Source: Chondrus crispus
Taxonomy: Eukaryota; Rhodophyta; Florideophyceae; Gigartinales; Gigartinaceae
Assembly: GCF_000350225.1 (NCBI RefSeq)
Contig: NW_005179300.1
Span: 77,158 to 141,157, forward strand
Reading direction: 5' to 3'
Length of the DNA: 64,000 bases
Made by a program: the position numbers and the translations under genes. Of the stretch, positions 10,442 through 21,714 are shown piece after piece. Numbering within the stretch: position 1 is the first letter of the stretch; each line of letters starts with the position of its first letter. The notes under the pieces were generated by a model. It did not search any database. It was not told where the DNA came from and worked only from the letters and a program-made list of their open reading frames with translations.

Positions 10442-11712
10442 ATTTTGGTGGTATCTTTCCCCTACAGCGCAGTTGACAAAGCTATTTGGCTGCAACTCAG
10501 GAGCCTCAGGATGCACGCATCTGAGAACGTATTTAAGGAAATGGGGTAAGAGGCAAGAGCCTGTTCGTTTTGGTACTGAATGGATTCATTTTTGACTTGA
10601 TCAGACAACATATCTTTATGCAGTAAGCCTTTTTAACTTCCCAGGCCTAACACGTAGCCAGACTATCGTTTTAGCTCTTATTCCATGAGGCTTCTGGGGG
10701 GAACATATATCTCTTTTTGGGCCAACAGAAGGGTTAAACAGGTTGACAAGCAGCCTATCTGCCATCGGGGGAGGCGACTAGATTTTAATCAAGGCGATGA
10801 CAACGCGAGAGCAATGGAGCAAACATGCGCGAGACAAATCGCGTGTGTACGTCCAGGGGATTTGGATGGACAACATACCGGTGTTTCTTTAAATTTGTGC
10901 AGATGTCCTTCTCCTTGTGATGTTTTTTATCCCGCAAAAGCAAACTCCGTGTACTTAAGGAGACGTCCTAGACTTTGTGTGTCACATCGAGTAGGGCGGA
11001 CTTCCTTTGAGACTCGTATTTGCACGAACCACTTGGGCACGCTTTTCCATTGAAAACCCAGTCATCATTTCATCTGCAGCATATGTAAAGACTGCTGCAA
11101 ATGGTCGCCGCCCTCCATCGCCATAGACCAAGAAGACCTTCGATCGATAGGTAAGCTGGGTGACTGTGGCAAGTCTCGTGGGTTTTTTTTTTTTTTTTTT
11201 ATGCCGTAGATGTCCCTGACAAGGTAAGGACGTTGAAGGCGACTCATACTCACACGAGCAACCAATCGATATCGAAGGGTCACTTGACTGACGTGTTGAA
11301 TGGACAAGGTCTGAATTTTTGCATTCTTGGCCAAATAAAGAATCACATTGTTGGCCCCGCAGTAGTACCTACAGTATCACACTGCACAAGGCCGAATCAG
11401 TGGAGCTGAACCAGTCTGCACCCCTTGACGAGTCCCAGGAGGGGGAAACGTCCAGTCACCTGTGTACCCGAACTCCCAACCGGAAATCAGATTTTATCTC
11501 ACCCTAAGATTCCACAATTTTTCTCTGACGAAAGGATTGAACAAGAGATTGTGGACAAAGCAGACCCCTGGAGCTTCGGTTCGTGCAAGCTAGCTCAACA
11601 CGACGAAGGCACTTATAGACAGGGACCGGCCGAAGGCTTCTGTAGACTACAGACGTCACCAACCACTGCCGTATTCTACGTTTTCCCTCGCACCCATTCG
11701 ACAGTACCAACT
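10442..11712. other. Intergenic region with poly-T tract
   Basis: The 1271 bases contain no gene I can support. A run of about 19 T bases lies near 11182-11200. The frame of the next gene is open back to 11425, but that part does not look like protein and has no supporting family similarity. Confidence 0.4.
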
Positions 11713-14700
11713 ATGAGTCGCCCGCGAGTTGATATGGACAAGCGTCAGGGAGGAATAGCGATTCTATCCTTTGCAAACCCACCCGTGAACGCGTTATCTT
11801 CAACCTTGCAAAAGGAAATTTCGACTGCTCTCAAGTCTGTTCTCGCGGATTCGTCGGTTCGCGCGGTTGTCGTGCACGGGGCTGGATCTCCAGGTTTCTT
11901 TTCATCTGGTGCTGACGTTTCCCAGTTCGCTGGCTTCGCCTCAGGACAAGAAGTTTTCTCAGCAGAAGGGTCATGGTTTTATTCTGGTGCGGAAGAATCC
12001 CCTATCCCCGTAGTTGCGGCGGTTGATGGAGTTTGTTTTGGGGGTGCACTCGAGTTTGCTCTGTGCTGCTCAGCGCGAGTTGCATCGGAGAAGAGCTCCT
12101 TCTCATTGCCAGAACTCAAGCTGGGCATCATTCCAGGTCTAGGCGGTACCCAGCGGCTTCCGAGGCTTGTTGGCTTCGAGAAGGCCATTCCCATGATGCT
12201 GAATTCTTCGGTCTTGCCAGCCCACGCTGCCTGCGACGCCGGTCTAGTCGATGCAGTTGTCTCTTCGGATGTTCTTGAGGCTGCGGTCAACTACGCCCAG
12301 AAGCTTGCAGATGGGAAAATCCCACGCGCAGAGAAAGCGATTGACAGGACTGACAAGATTGGAAGCCTGCAAGAGTGTCACGCCATAGCTGCGAAGCTGA
12401 AGCGCGATATGGTTCCAAGGCTCTCCCGTGGCGGACATATGAAACAGTTTTCGGACCTCATTGATGTATCGCTGTACGGCGTTCAGCATGGTGGAAGAAA
12501 AGGCCTCAAAGAAGAGGCTCGAGTATTTCTCAAGTTAGTAACTTCACCAGAATCTCAAGGAACGGTGCACATGTTCTTCGGTTCTAGGCAGACTTCAAAG
12601 GTTAAACTGCAAAATGATCCCTGTGCCAATGAGAAAGGGAGAGTACCTAAGAAAGTTAGCATTATCGGCGGTGGACTCATGGGGGCTGGGATTGCAACAG
12701 CTATCTTGTCCGCAAATATCCCAGTCGTGATCAAGGAGCTTAACGAGAAGTTCGCAGCAAGTGCTCGAAAGAGAGTGGAGAGAAATCTTGGCATTAAGGG
12801 AGCTTCCAAAATGCAAATGCTATCTGTTACAACTGAATACGATGACCTTCGCGATGTTGACATCGTGATCGAAGCAGCTCTTGAAAACCCAAGCCTGAAA
12901 CAGGAAATCTTTGCAGCACTGGAGTCCACTTGTCGCCCAGACTGCATTTTAGCTACGAATACATCCACGATTAACTTGGATTTAATCGGAATGGGGGCTC
13001 CTATTGCCCACAAAGAGGGAAGAATTATAGGAGTACATTTCTTTGCTCCCGCTCATAGGCTGCCATTGCTTGAAGTTGTTCGGACTGAATCTACTAGTGC
13101 CAAAACAATCAAAGACGTTCTCGCTCTCGGAAAGAAGATTAAGAAAACACCGGTTGTGGTAGGAAACTGCGCGGGATTTGCAGTGAATAGACTCTATTTC
13201 CCTCAGAGCATGGTGGCGGGATTCCTCTTGATAGAGCTGGGTCTGGATCCCTACAAAGTCGATAGAGTTTGTGAGGCCTTTGGATTACCGATGGGCCCGT
13301 TCCGTCTTTCTGATCTTGTAGGTTTGGACATAAGTGTTGCCGTCGGCTCAGTTTTTTCCGCTGCATTTGCGGACAGAACGGTGGAAACAAACCCGGTCAT
13401 CGCAGAGATGCTTGGAGCAGGTCGGAAAGGACAGAAGTCCGGTGTGGGTTTCTATCGCTACAGCAGTGAATCCAGGAAAGCAGTGCCTGACCCAGATGGG
13501 ATTGCACCTTTCCTCGAGCGTGCTCGCGCCAAGGTACACTCTGGACCTGAAGCTGAAAAGCTTCGAGCAGTTGTAGCAGACCTGTCGGATAGTGACATCG
13601 TCAACATGATTCACCTATCATGCGTCAACGAAGGGTACCGTATTCTTGAAGAAGGTGTGGCTATGAGCTCCGTAGACTTGGATGTTTGCTCTGTTATGGG
13701 AATGGCATTCCCTGCCTTCCGTGGCGGACTGATGTACTGGGCTGAGAAGACATTTGGGGGAGCCGTCGGTGTCTTACAAGAGCTTGAACGCTTTCTCAAG
13801 ATGTCCAATGGGTTTCCACTGTTCAAACCTTCGCAGAGCCTCATCCGCTCAGCAGCGCGCAACAAGGCTGTTGGAGAAATTGTACGTCCACCACTTTCGA
13901 CCGGAGAGCACGGTGACGTCGTCATCGTTTCGGCTTTCAGAACGGCTGTTGGACGCGCAGGACGCGGCGGTTTCAAGGATACCTTACCTGACAACTTAAT
14001 GATTCCAGTTCTCAAAAGAGTTTTAGAAGATACTGATGTGAACGTCGAGGAAGTTGGTGACCTTGTCGCCGGAAACGTCCTTCAGAGAGGAGATACAGGT
14101 GTGGTCCAACTACGTGTTGCCGGGCTACTCTCTGGTTTGCCAACTACTGTCCCTGTTCGCACTGTCAACCGTCTTTGCTCTTCTGGGCTTCAGGCTATCG
14201 CCGATGGAGCTGCTGCCATTCAGGCTGGGTATCAAAAAATCGTCATCGCGGGGGGTATGGAGAGCATGAGTATGGCTTCGATGCAGAACAAAGAACTTCG
14301 TCCGAATCCACAGGTGAGAACTCTCAAAGAAGCTTCAAGCTGCTATTTCCAGATGGGTGAGACATCAGAGAACGTTGCTGAAAAGTTTGGAGTCTCTCGA
14401 GAAAAGCAAGACAAAATTGCAGTGTCCAGTCACGCTAAGGCGTCTGTTGCGAAGCTCGCCGGGAGGCAGAAGAGTGAGATTGTCCCGGTGAAGACGAGGG
14501 TGACGGTCATTGACAGGGAGACCAAGAAGGCAACTGGTGTGAAAGATATCGTCGTTGATTCTGATGAGGGTGTAAGGCTTGGGGTAACGATAGCGCGCCT
14601 TGCCAAACTTCCGGCCGTCTTTCGCAAAGGAGGTAGCACCACTCCAGGGAATTCTTCGCAGCTCAGCGATGGAGCTGCATTAGTGATGCTAATGAAGAGA

Positions 14701-15120
14701 TCAGAAGCGGAAGCGCGCGGCCTCGAGCCCCTTGCTAGGCTTCGATCATATGCTGTAACTGGAGTGGACCCTGCAATTATGGGTATCGGACCCGCAGCCG
14801 CGATACCATTAGCGCTCGAGAAGGCAGGCATCACCACGGATGATGTTGACCTATTTGAAATTAACGAAGCCTTCGGATCTCAAGCAGAGTACTGCATTGA
14901 GAAACTGGGCCTCAATCGGGACATTGTCAACGTTAACGGCGGAGCAATCGCGATTGGTCATCCATTGGGGATGACAGGCGCTCGGCTGACTGTCTCCATT
15001 ATTCACGAGCTGCATCGGCGTCAAGGTCGCTTTGGAGTAGTCTCAATGTGTATCGGTTCGGGAATGGGGGCAGCAGCTGTGTACGAGATCAACAAACCGC
15101 AGCTATCGTCAAGATTGTAG
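11713..15120 (+). CDS. Peroxisomal trifunctional beta-oxidation enzyme: hydratase, 3-hydroxyacyl-CoA dehydrogenase and thiolase in one chain
   Basis: This 1135-residue, single-exon protein carries the last three steps of fatty-acid beta-oxidation. Residues about 1-190 are an enoyl-CoA hydratase/isomerase (VDGVCFGGALEFAL and ELKLGIIPGLGGTQRLPRLV). From about 313 comes the NAD-binding domain of 3-hydroxyacyl-CoA dehydrogenase (IIGGGLMGAGIA, and GVHFFAPAHRLPLLEVVR with the active-site His), then its C-terminal domains from about 484. From about 733 to the end lies a full thiolase: NRLCSSGLQA with nucleophile Cys822, GGAIAIGHPLG with His1083, and MCIGSGMG with Cys1113. The last three residues, SRL, are a type 1 peroxisomal targeting signal. 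Peroxisomal multifunctional enzymes normally end before the thiolase, which is a separate protein, usually targeted by PTS2; here PTS1 serves all activities. I start at MSRPRVD, the first ATG close to the conserved region. Confidence 0.92.
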   Translation: MSRPRVDMDKRQGGIAILSFANPPVNALSSTLQKEISTALKSVLADSSVRAVVVHGAGSPGFFSSGADVSQFAGFASGQEVFSAEGSWFYSGAEESPIPVVAAVDGVCFGGALEFALCCSARVASEKSSFSLPELKLGIIPGLGGTQRLPRLVGFEKAIPMMLNSSVLPAHAACDAGLVDAVVSSDVLEAAVNYAQKLADGKIPRAEKAIDRTDKIGSLQECHAIAAKLKRDMVPRLSRGGHMKQFSDLIDVSLYGVQHGGRKGLKEEARVFLKLVTSPESQGTVHMFFGSRQTSKVKLQNDPCANEKGRVPKKVSIIGGGLMGAGIATAILSANIPVVIKELNEKFAASARKRVERNLGIKGASKMQMLSVTTEYDDLRDVDIVIEAALENPSLKQEIFAALESTCRPDCILATNTSTINLDLIGMGAPIAHKEGRIIGVHFFAPAHRLPLLEVVRTESTSAKTIKDVLALGKKIKKTPVVVGNCAGFAVNRLYFPQSMVAGFLLIELGLDPYKVDRVCEAFGLPMGPFRLSDLVGLDISVAVGSVFSAAFADRTVETNPVIAEMLGAGRKGQKSGVGFYRYSSESRKAVPDPDGIAPFLERARAKVHSGPEAEKLRAVVADLSDSDIVNMIHLSCVNEGYRILEEGVAMSSVDLDVCSVMGMAFPAFRGGLMYWAEKTFGGAVGVLQELERFLKMSNGFPLFKPSQSLIRSAARNKAVGEIVRPPLSTGEHGDVVIVSAFRTAVGRAGRGGFKDTLPDNLMIPVLKRVLEDTDVNVEEVGDLVAGNVLQRGDTGVVQLRVAGLLSGLPTTVPVRTVNRLCSSGLQAIADGAAAIQAGYQKIVIAGGMESMSMASMQNKELRPNPQVRTLKEASSCYFQMGETSENVAEKFGVSREKQDKIAVSSHAKASVAKLAGRQKSEIVPVKTRVTVIDRETKKATGVKDIVVDSDEGVRLGVTIARLAKLPAVFRKGGSTTPGNSSQLSDGAALVMLMKRSEAEARGLEPLARLRSYAVTGVDPAIMGIGPAAAIPLALEKAGITTDDVDLFEINEAFGSQAEYCIEKLGLNRDIVNVNGGAIAIGHPLGMTGARLTVSIIHELHRRQGRFGVVSMCIGSGMGAAAVYEINKPQLSSRL

Positions 15121-15360
15121 AGTTCTCAGTTTTGCATGTGAAGAAGAGAAAACTATACGCTTCTCAACAAGAGTCATTTCAATTCGCAACTGCAGGTAGA
15201 GAGCGTAGGTTTCAGTTAAAACCACTTAGGAGATCGTGATCATTCCAGGAATAATGTTCTGTCGACGTAGTCAAGTAGAGCGATTTTCAGACTTCGAAAG
15301 AAGCTTATATCAAGGCCCACTCGTTTGGTACTGTATTTTCTTCACCACTTGGTCTGTAGT

Positions 15361-16221
15361 TTACCCATCAGTACCCTCTCTAACAAAAACGTTTCGCACA
15401 CCAGCAAGTCTTTTGCCCACGAACCGGCCGAGACGGAAGTTCGGTTCAATATAGCTGACGTCGAGGAGGCCTTGCGGTTCGAAGAAGTCAATCGGCAACG
15501 CACTTCGCAAAGCAGTAATCACCTTCTGCATGTCATCTGGTAATGTTTGCTTCTTACCGTCTTCCGTTTCTACAATCTTCACTGAGTGCGAAGGAGTCTC
15601 TACTTGTAACCGCCCCGGGGCAACAAATTTGTAGTCACACTCGGCCCATAGATAAGCATCGATGTTGCCCGTGCCGTCCACAGAAGGGAAACTCCACAAA
15701 ACCTCATTAATTAATTTCTTCTTCTCCGGATCAATCTTTTGTCCTATTTTCCGTATTCGAATACTCCCGTCCGTCTTTGTCGTCATTGATGAGAAAATAA
15801 GTTTCCATTCACCTGCAAGCGCCATCTCGGTGAACGTGTCAGTGACAGGTTTGGCGTTGAGACTCTCAAGCTCCAAAATGAGCTGCTCCACTTTTCCGTG
15901 TTGAGAATCAAGGTTAATGAGGGAGCTTAAGACTTTAAGCAGTCGCACTTTCGCAGTTTCTGCGTCGCGCTTCCGAGGACGTTCTGAACTGGGATGTGAA
16001 CCATTTGAGCCTTTCTTTCCGCTGTGGTCACTCGAACGCCAATGCCCTTGCTTTGGTGTGCGCATAAAGACCTCCATCGTAGATGCCTTGGGCTGATATC
16101 GCGGCACAGGGAGGATTCCTCGAGATCTGTGCAGGCTGCAAGCCCCGTATTTTGTGATCCACGTCCGGTCTCGGAAATCAGCTGGAAATGGCGCTGTCGA
16201 CCATAAAGAAAATGCTGCCAT
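15361..16221 (-). CDS. Plastid fibrillin/PAP-family protein 1
   Basis: The 286-residue product belongs to the plastid-lipid-associated protein (PAP/fibrillin) family, which associates with thylakoids and plastoglobules and binds hydrophobic molecules. The PAP domain begins about residue 100 (LEL-SLNAKPVTDTFTEMALAGEWKLIF) and closes with the typical late strand LLDVSYIEPNFRLGRF followed by VFVREG. The N terminus (MAAFSLWSTAPFPADFRDRT) is hydroxylated and basic, consistent with a plastid transit peptide. The frame is open to 16335 but only from a TTG, so I use the ATG at 16221. Its specific role is unknown. Convergent with the beta-oxidation gene, 240 bases apart. Confidence 0.82.
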   Translation of the reverse strand: MAAFSLWSTAPFPADFRDRTWITKYGACSLHRSRGILPVPRYQPKASTMEVFMRTPKQGHWRSSDHSGKKGSNGSHPSSERPRKRDAETAKVRLLKVLSSLINLDSQHGKVEQLILELESLNAKPVTDTFTEMALAGEWKLIFSSMTTKTDGSIRIRKIGQKIDPEKKKLINEVLWSFPSVDGTGNIDAYLWAECDYKFVAPGRLQVETPSHSVKIVETEDGKKQTLPDDMQKVITALRSALPIDFFEPQGLLDVSYIEPNFRLGRFVGKRLAGVRNVFVREGTDG

Positions 16222-18377
16222 GCTGAACCGACAAGACTCTTTGGGCTTGCCGTTTCTGTCGTGGATAAGACTTGACCAGTCGGGGCTTTCGCGTAGGTTA
16301 GGGCTAACCTCACATATGGACCAATTGATTTTCAATCTCTGATCCCAACTATGAAGACGACCTCAGTTAACGAGACCGCAAAGAGGCATGCGGAGATGCT
16401 GCAACGAGGTAAATTATTATATTTTTCGAAAACATTATCATAAGTTTTTCACTGGTTTTCCCCCTTTGATCCACATCTCCCCTGCTTTCTATCCTCAACC
16501 ACTGGACAGACATGGGAAGACGGCGTCTGGCAATTCAACAAATATCAAGACCCTTGCAGGTATAAAAATGACAAAAAGAAGTTTACTGCATCCCAGTCGC
16601 TATGAAAGACACATAAACTCTTAGGAAACGAGAGGCGGAGAACGGATTGTAGTCGAATCTGTTCTCTTTTTTTTCAGTACAAAGAGAAAAGCTAAAATAA
16701 TCTACGCTGCAGCATCAGAGGGGCATCGATGGCCTGCTTACATCGTTTTTGTAAGATGGTTTATTGGATAAATATGAGACTGGAGTTCACATCGGGGATC
16801 GGGGGTATGGTATTCTGTGGGCCAGGCACATATCGAATGCTAGCACAGAAGCACAGTTGCACTTCTCCCTGAACAAGTTGTAAAGGTGATAAAAGGGCTA
16901 GTTTCAATACTTTCCACAGTAGGTAAGGGGCTCGGCGACTCTGGACAGCCATGTATGTATTGAGTCTACCAGACTTCGTTAAGCACGATTCTAAAGAGAT
17001 CATGTGGCTGAACAGGCTACCAAGCGCCTCTGGAAAACTATGTGCTGTGGTTTGCAGTATTATACTTGGCACTTACTGGTTTACTCTCCTATGTTGCATT
17101 CGCGAGAAGGGAAAACGGGTGAGCGCAGGAGGGTTTGGAAACGTGCTCAAAAACACGTTCATGAGTGCTCTCCGTTCTTTTATGAAAGGAGCTGTTTCTG
17201 TACGTCATGACTGTGTCCAACATAGAGAAAGACCCATTATTGACGTTTGAGAAAGAACATTGGAAAGCAGCGCAGCATTCAATTTTGCGCATCTATCCAC
17301 AGAGTGGATTTCCAAACATTGCGGACGTGGCGGACGGGCGGAATTGTTATCCTGGTGATGTTCAGAAGTCAGCCAAGAGACTTCTATGCTTGAATTGGAA
17401 AGGTCTCTTCCGGCTGTAAATACGATCGCGTGGAAGCTTTCCACCCGAGAGCAGGTTGAAGGGCACGATGAGGGGGCGTGCAAAAGCCATACAGTGACTT
17501 GGAATAGGAGGAGCTTACAGTGGAAAGGAAACTACCGTGGATAGTAGATCAATCTGAATGGTCAAAATGGGAAACGTAGTTTACAAAGGGCACATTCAGG
17601 GATTTGGGGCCATTCCAGGTATCAAATTACTTTATGTAGATGCGAGAAAATTACCGAAAAGCATGGTTTCTCTGTCCAAGAATCATAGATATGGTGAAGG
17701 GTTCAGGTGAGATCCAGGGAGATAGAACCGGCGTCCCAACAGATGCAATCCCAAGGGAATGACTCCGTTTTCGGATTGATGGGGTGTGCCATGCCACGAG
17801 AAAGGGGCGTGAAGTGGCGGGAAGAGAATGGCACGAAATATTGCCAAGGTTGTTATCTCTGTAACGTGTGAGCGGGGGATAAGTTCGACTCCGAAAGAGG
17901 GCCGACGCAACACGTATCACCGAGAAGGCCGTTTTTGGGTGTCTCAGAGGCCTCGCCAGGCAGACAGCCCCGGCGTCGAATGATTCGCCACGTTCACCCA
18001 CCTCCAAAAAAACAAATATATTTGGGGGCCGTAACAAGTCCTTTTCGCCGCTCTCCCTAACCCACACCCCTCAACCCACATTCATCACCTCCCACCCTTT
18101 TTACTCACAAACAACTCCTACCAGCCCACCTTGCGCACCCCCCGCTTCTCCTTGGAGACCCCGGCGGCATATTTAGACATCCCGCCATCCGCACGCTTCG
18201 CTATTCATCTCTCTAGCCCCTCGCCCCCTCTTCTCCGTACAAACGTCCCTCACCCCCCCCCCCCTTCCCCTCCCTTCAAGGATCACCCCATTCCTTGCAC
18301 AACGGGCCATAGGCACCATTGCCTGTCTATATCCCTCGATCCCTCCTTCCCCTTCCCCCCCTTCCCCCCCTTCCCCG
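16222..18377. promoter_or_regulatory. Long divergent intergenic region with C/T-rich leader
   Basis: This 2156-base stretch holds no gene I can support; the minus-strand frame at 17651-18067 has no family resemblance. A palindrome CAAATATATTTG lies at 18013-18024. From about 18040 to the RING gene start the plus strand is strongly pyrimidine-rich, including a run of C near 18249-18265; this is probably the promoter and 5' leader of the RING-H2 gene. Confidence 0.4.
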
Positions 18378-19334
18378 ATGTCAACTGAAGATTCCCCGAC
18401 CCTCGATACAACCGTTCGCCGCCGTGCGCGAACTAATCTGCACAGCCTCTTCACGCGCAGCCGTTTCCGTCACTCCAGCCGCCGCCGCCATTCCAACCTT
18501 GCCACTGTCCCCTCTTCCGACCAAGATCGCTCCTCCGTCCCCGAGGACGGCAGTTTCTCTTCCTTCCTCCATCGCTATCGCCCGCACCCCCCAAGTACCC
18601 CGCGAGAGAGCCCCCCGAAGCCGATCTACATTTACCCGGGCTTGCTACGCATCTTCCGTGATAAGGCCATCGCCCTGGATAATCAATGCCCCGCTGTACA
18701 TTACAAGTGTCGCGAGTGCCGCAAGGATCAAAAAACCCCTGTCGCTGATCGGCAAGTCCCTCCCGAAAACGGTGACTCAGATTTTGGTCATTCGGCTATG
18801 CAGATACCCCCGCTGCATCTCATCGCCCCCCAGTGCCCGCACCAGGTGTCGTGCGCTATATGTCTTGAGGAGTTCCATGGCAAAGACCTCGTCCGCAAAC
18901 TCCCGTGCAACGTCAACCACGTCTTTCACTCCAAGTGCATTTTGGACTGGTTTATTTCGCAGCATCGATGCCCTCTCTGTAATGAGTCGGTGACGAACCA
19001 CACCCGCACTAATCAGACGGAGATTCGCCGTGTTCCAGGCACTCCCCATCGTATGAACGCAGACGGCGAACTGCTTGCAACGGACACGCAAACCGACGTG
19101 CATGCGCAGCAGCCTACTCTAAGCGCGTCTGAAATCTCCTCATCACAGCCAGCTGCACGTGATCAATCGCGCGGGCAACCTTCAGCTCACCATCGCCGCC
19201 ACGAAACACAGGTTTCTCGCCAGAAACCCCCGCCCGGCGAGAAGGGCAAGAAGAAGCAGAGAGGTTCGCGCACGTACTCATACATCGTACACGACAGCGT
19301 GCGCATGGAGCTGAATCGTGTCACTCCTGTTTAG
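18378..19334 (+). CDS. RING-H2 finger protein, probable E3 ubiquitin ligase
   Basis: The 318-residue product contains a canonical RING-H2 finger at about residues 158-200: CAICLEEF, then LPCNVNHVFHSKCILDWF, then CPLC, giving C3H2C3 zinc ligands. Such domains recruit E2 enzymes, so a ubiquitin ligase role is likely, but no substrate can be inferred. The N-terminal 80 residues are rich in Arg, Ser and Pro. A short Cys pair (YKCRECRK) lies before the RING. The C-terminal 110 residues are hydrophilic and probably disordered. I see no membrane segment or signal peptide. One exon; the ATG follows a C/T-rich leader. Confidence 0.8.
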   Translation: MSTEDSPTLDTTVRRRARTNLHSLFTRSRFRHSSRRRHSNLATVPSSDQDRSSVPEDGSFSSFLHRYRPHPPSTPRESPPKPIYIYPGLLRIFRDKAIALDNQCPAVHYKCRECRKDQKTPVADRQVPPENGDSDFGHSAMQIPPLHLIAPQCPHQVSCAICLEEFHGKDLVRKLPCNVNHVFHSKCILDWFISQHRCPLCNESVTNHTRTNQTEIRRVPGTPHRMNADGELLATDTQTDVHAQQPTLSASEISSSQPAARDQSRGQPSAHHRRHETQVSRQKPPPGEKGKKKQRGSRTYSYIVHDSVRMELNRVTPV

Positions 19335-20560
19335 GCTTCATTTCCTTGGCTTAGCTGACTTCATCATGTGGCGAAGCAGCACCGCTTTTTCGTGGACTGT
19401 TAGATTGTCGAAGCCCATCATCGGGGTTGATGCAGATGATCACCTTGGAGAATGTTTCAGTGACTTGTGTCTGTTCGTTTGTCCTCTTATCGTTTTCTGT
19501 TGGAGGAAGAGAATATGTGTTCTTTTTATTGAAGGGGTAGATTCGCCGATCTATCACGCTGGCTCCCGCTGATTACAGAACATTTAAGACTCCTTTTCGG
19601 GACTGACACAAGACGTTTCTCTGCAATGCTCGAGACGATCAAACACAACATTGCCGGGACGACATGTGAAAATATGGCATAACAAACCCGGAGACCTGAC
19701 ACTCGCAATTTGTTAGATCATGTGAAGAAGCTGAATCTTTTAGAAACTAGGTTTGAAGCTCCGTCGAGAAGATATAGTTGCTCCGTTTTGAGGACAAGTT
19801 CCGGTCACGGGGACCTTCGTATATAGGGCACCCCTCAGTGTCAACAGCAAATAAAGCTAAGCTGTGCTTGTGGTTTCGCTAGTTCCCGACTCTCTCACAT
19901 CAGCGCCTGTGTTTATAATGTTCCCAGCAAAATGCGCTTCCAAATTCATCTACAGAGATTCGTCCACTCGTGCTCATTGATTCCCCTTAGCATGCGGGAT
20001 GGAGCACGTCTGTTGCTGGCCTGCATTTACGACCGTTAAGCTGCAGCAGCATGGGCATATTCGCGCCTTGCCATTAGTTGAGTTTGTTTCCTGGCTAGCC
20101 TCTCAGGAATAAGACTTCTCCACAAGATGCTTATTCTCTTTAAGCTCCGTGGCGATACTAATCACCATCTCTACACCATCTCTACTGGATGGTCAGAGCG
20201 TCTATGGCATGGATGGGATGGGTGCAGATGGGGAGCTTCGATTTTCTTGATCCATGCGGCGAATACTTACAGCACACAGTGGGCAGGATACTGTAATTAG
20301 TCGTGCCCTCCCTCGGTATGATTTTTTTGGGGACGTCGACGATCGGCCTCTATTGAACTCTTCGTCCGCGCCTGCCACCAGCACAGTCATAGTCAACCAA
20401 ACTCTTCGTCGTCTTTCGTAATTCCCATCTTTTCGCACACATTGTCGACGGTATTATACTGTATCCGGATTTTGAAGAAGTCGGACGGAGAAACGAAATC
20501 AGACTAGGGCCCCGCTCGATCCTGTGCGGGATATATCTGTAACGGCAAGGACTTTTCGCA
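19335..20560. other. Intergenic region RING gene/eIF3i
   Basis: The 1226 bases contain no gene, RNA or clear repeat that I can support. The 3' UTR of the RING gene and the promoter of eIF3i presumably lie here. Confidence 0.4.
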
Positions 20561-21544
20561 ATGCGCCCTCTCCTTCTCAAAGGTCATGAAAGGCCGTTAA
20601 CGCGAGCCAAGTTCAACAGAGAAGGAGATCTTTTGTTCACAACAGCGATGGATAAGTCACCTAGTGTTTGGCGCTCCTCGAACGGCGAACGCATTGGTAC
20701 TTACAAAGGCCACAATGGTGCTGTGCGCGACATTTCTGTGACATGGGACACAACTAGGGTCATAACCGGCTCTGCGGACAACTCTGCAATTCTTTGGAAT
20801 GCGGAGACCGGGGAAAAACTCCATCAGTGGCACTTCAAGTCACCTGTCCGCTCTGTTGCCTTCAGCCCGGGTGATGCCTACATCGCAATTGCAACTGCGA
20901 AACTCATGGGACAGGCATCCAACGTATTTATATTTGCCCATAACAAGAGCTCCAACGAGCAAACTGAGGAGCCGGTCAAGGTTCTAGAAGGGCATGAAGG
21001 TACGATTACCAGAGTGCTCTGGCACGCTTCGGCAGAAATCCTCTTGACTGCGTCAGAAGATAAAACGATTCGAAAATGGGATGTTGAAGCTGGGGAGGAA
21101 ATCCAATGCGTTACAGCTCACAAGAACGATATCAAGGATTGTCAGTTCAGCGCAGACTACGCAATGGTGATTACAGCATCAAAGGATCACACGGCGAAGT
21201 TATGGAGTTTCCACGACTTTAGTTTGCTTCGTACATACACCGTAGATCATCCGGTTAACTCGGCAGCTGTGTCGCCCATATTTTCTCATATTTTACTTGG
21301 TGGTGGCCAGGAGGCAAGCCAAGTAACTACAACCGGTGATCGCCAAGGCAAGTTCGAGGGAAAAATCTTCCATTTGGTCTATGAAGAGGAGCTCGGACGC
21401 GTCAAGGGTCATTTCGGGCCTATCAATACGGTAGCTTTCTCTCCTGACGGCAAACAGTATGTGTCAGGAGGAGAGGACGGCTTCGTGAGATTACATGATT
21501 TTGATCCGGATTACTTCACAAAAGGACAAGAAGGGCTTGTCTAA
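20561..21544 (+). CDS. EIF3I: Translation initiation factor eIF3 subunit I
   Basis: This WD-repeat protein of 327 residues is the eIF3i (TIF34) subunit of eIF3, which works with eIF3b and eIF3g in start-codon scanning. Family hallmarks are the opening MRPLLLKGHERPLTRAKFN, the phrase VITGSADNSAILWNAETG, the segment LGGGQEASQVTTT before the last blades, and the ending SGGEDGFVRLHDFD. The length matches the family (about 325). One exon, with start and stop consistent with the family. Convergent with the ferredoxin gene, 170 bases away. Confidence 0.95.
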   Translation: MRPLLLKGHERPLTRAKFNREGDLLFTTAMDKSPSVWRSSNGERIGTYKGHNGAVRDISVTWDTTRVITGSADNSAILWNAETGEKLHQWHFKSPVRSVAFSPGDAYIAIATAKLMGQASNVFIFAHNKSSNEQTEEPVKVLEGHEGTITRVLWHASAEILLTASEDKTIRKWDVEAGEEIQCVTAHKNDIKDCQFSADYAMVITASKDHTAKLWSFHDFSLLRTYTVDHPVNSAAVSPIFSHILLGGGQEASQVTTTGDRQGKFEGKIFHLVYEEELGRVKGHFGPINTVAFSPDGKQYVSGGEDGFVRLHDFDPDYFTKGQEGLV

Positions 21545-21714
21545 GCTGTTTACATATTGTTTCTAACGTACCGTAAATACCTTACTACCCTACGCCTCTG
21601 ACGGCCAAAGGTCAACAATGCAGACGTTCTTACATTGCGATGCCCGCTGCACCTCTTGAGTATCTCACTGTACGTGAGCACGCATCCCGCCGCTCCTGTA
21701 GTCAAGCGTCGATA

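Noticed and set aside
17651..18067. 138-codon minus-strand frame upstream of the RING-H2 gene
   Set aside because: No family resemblance, and it lies in what is probably a promoter region.
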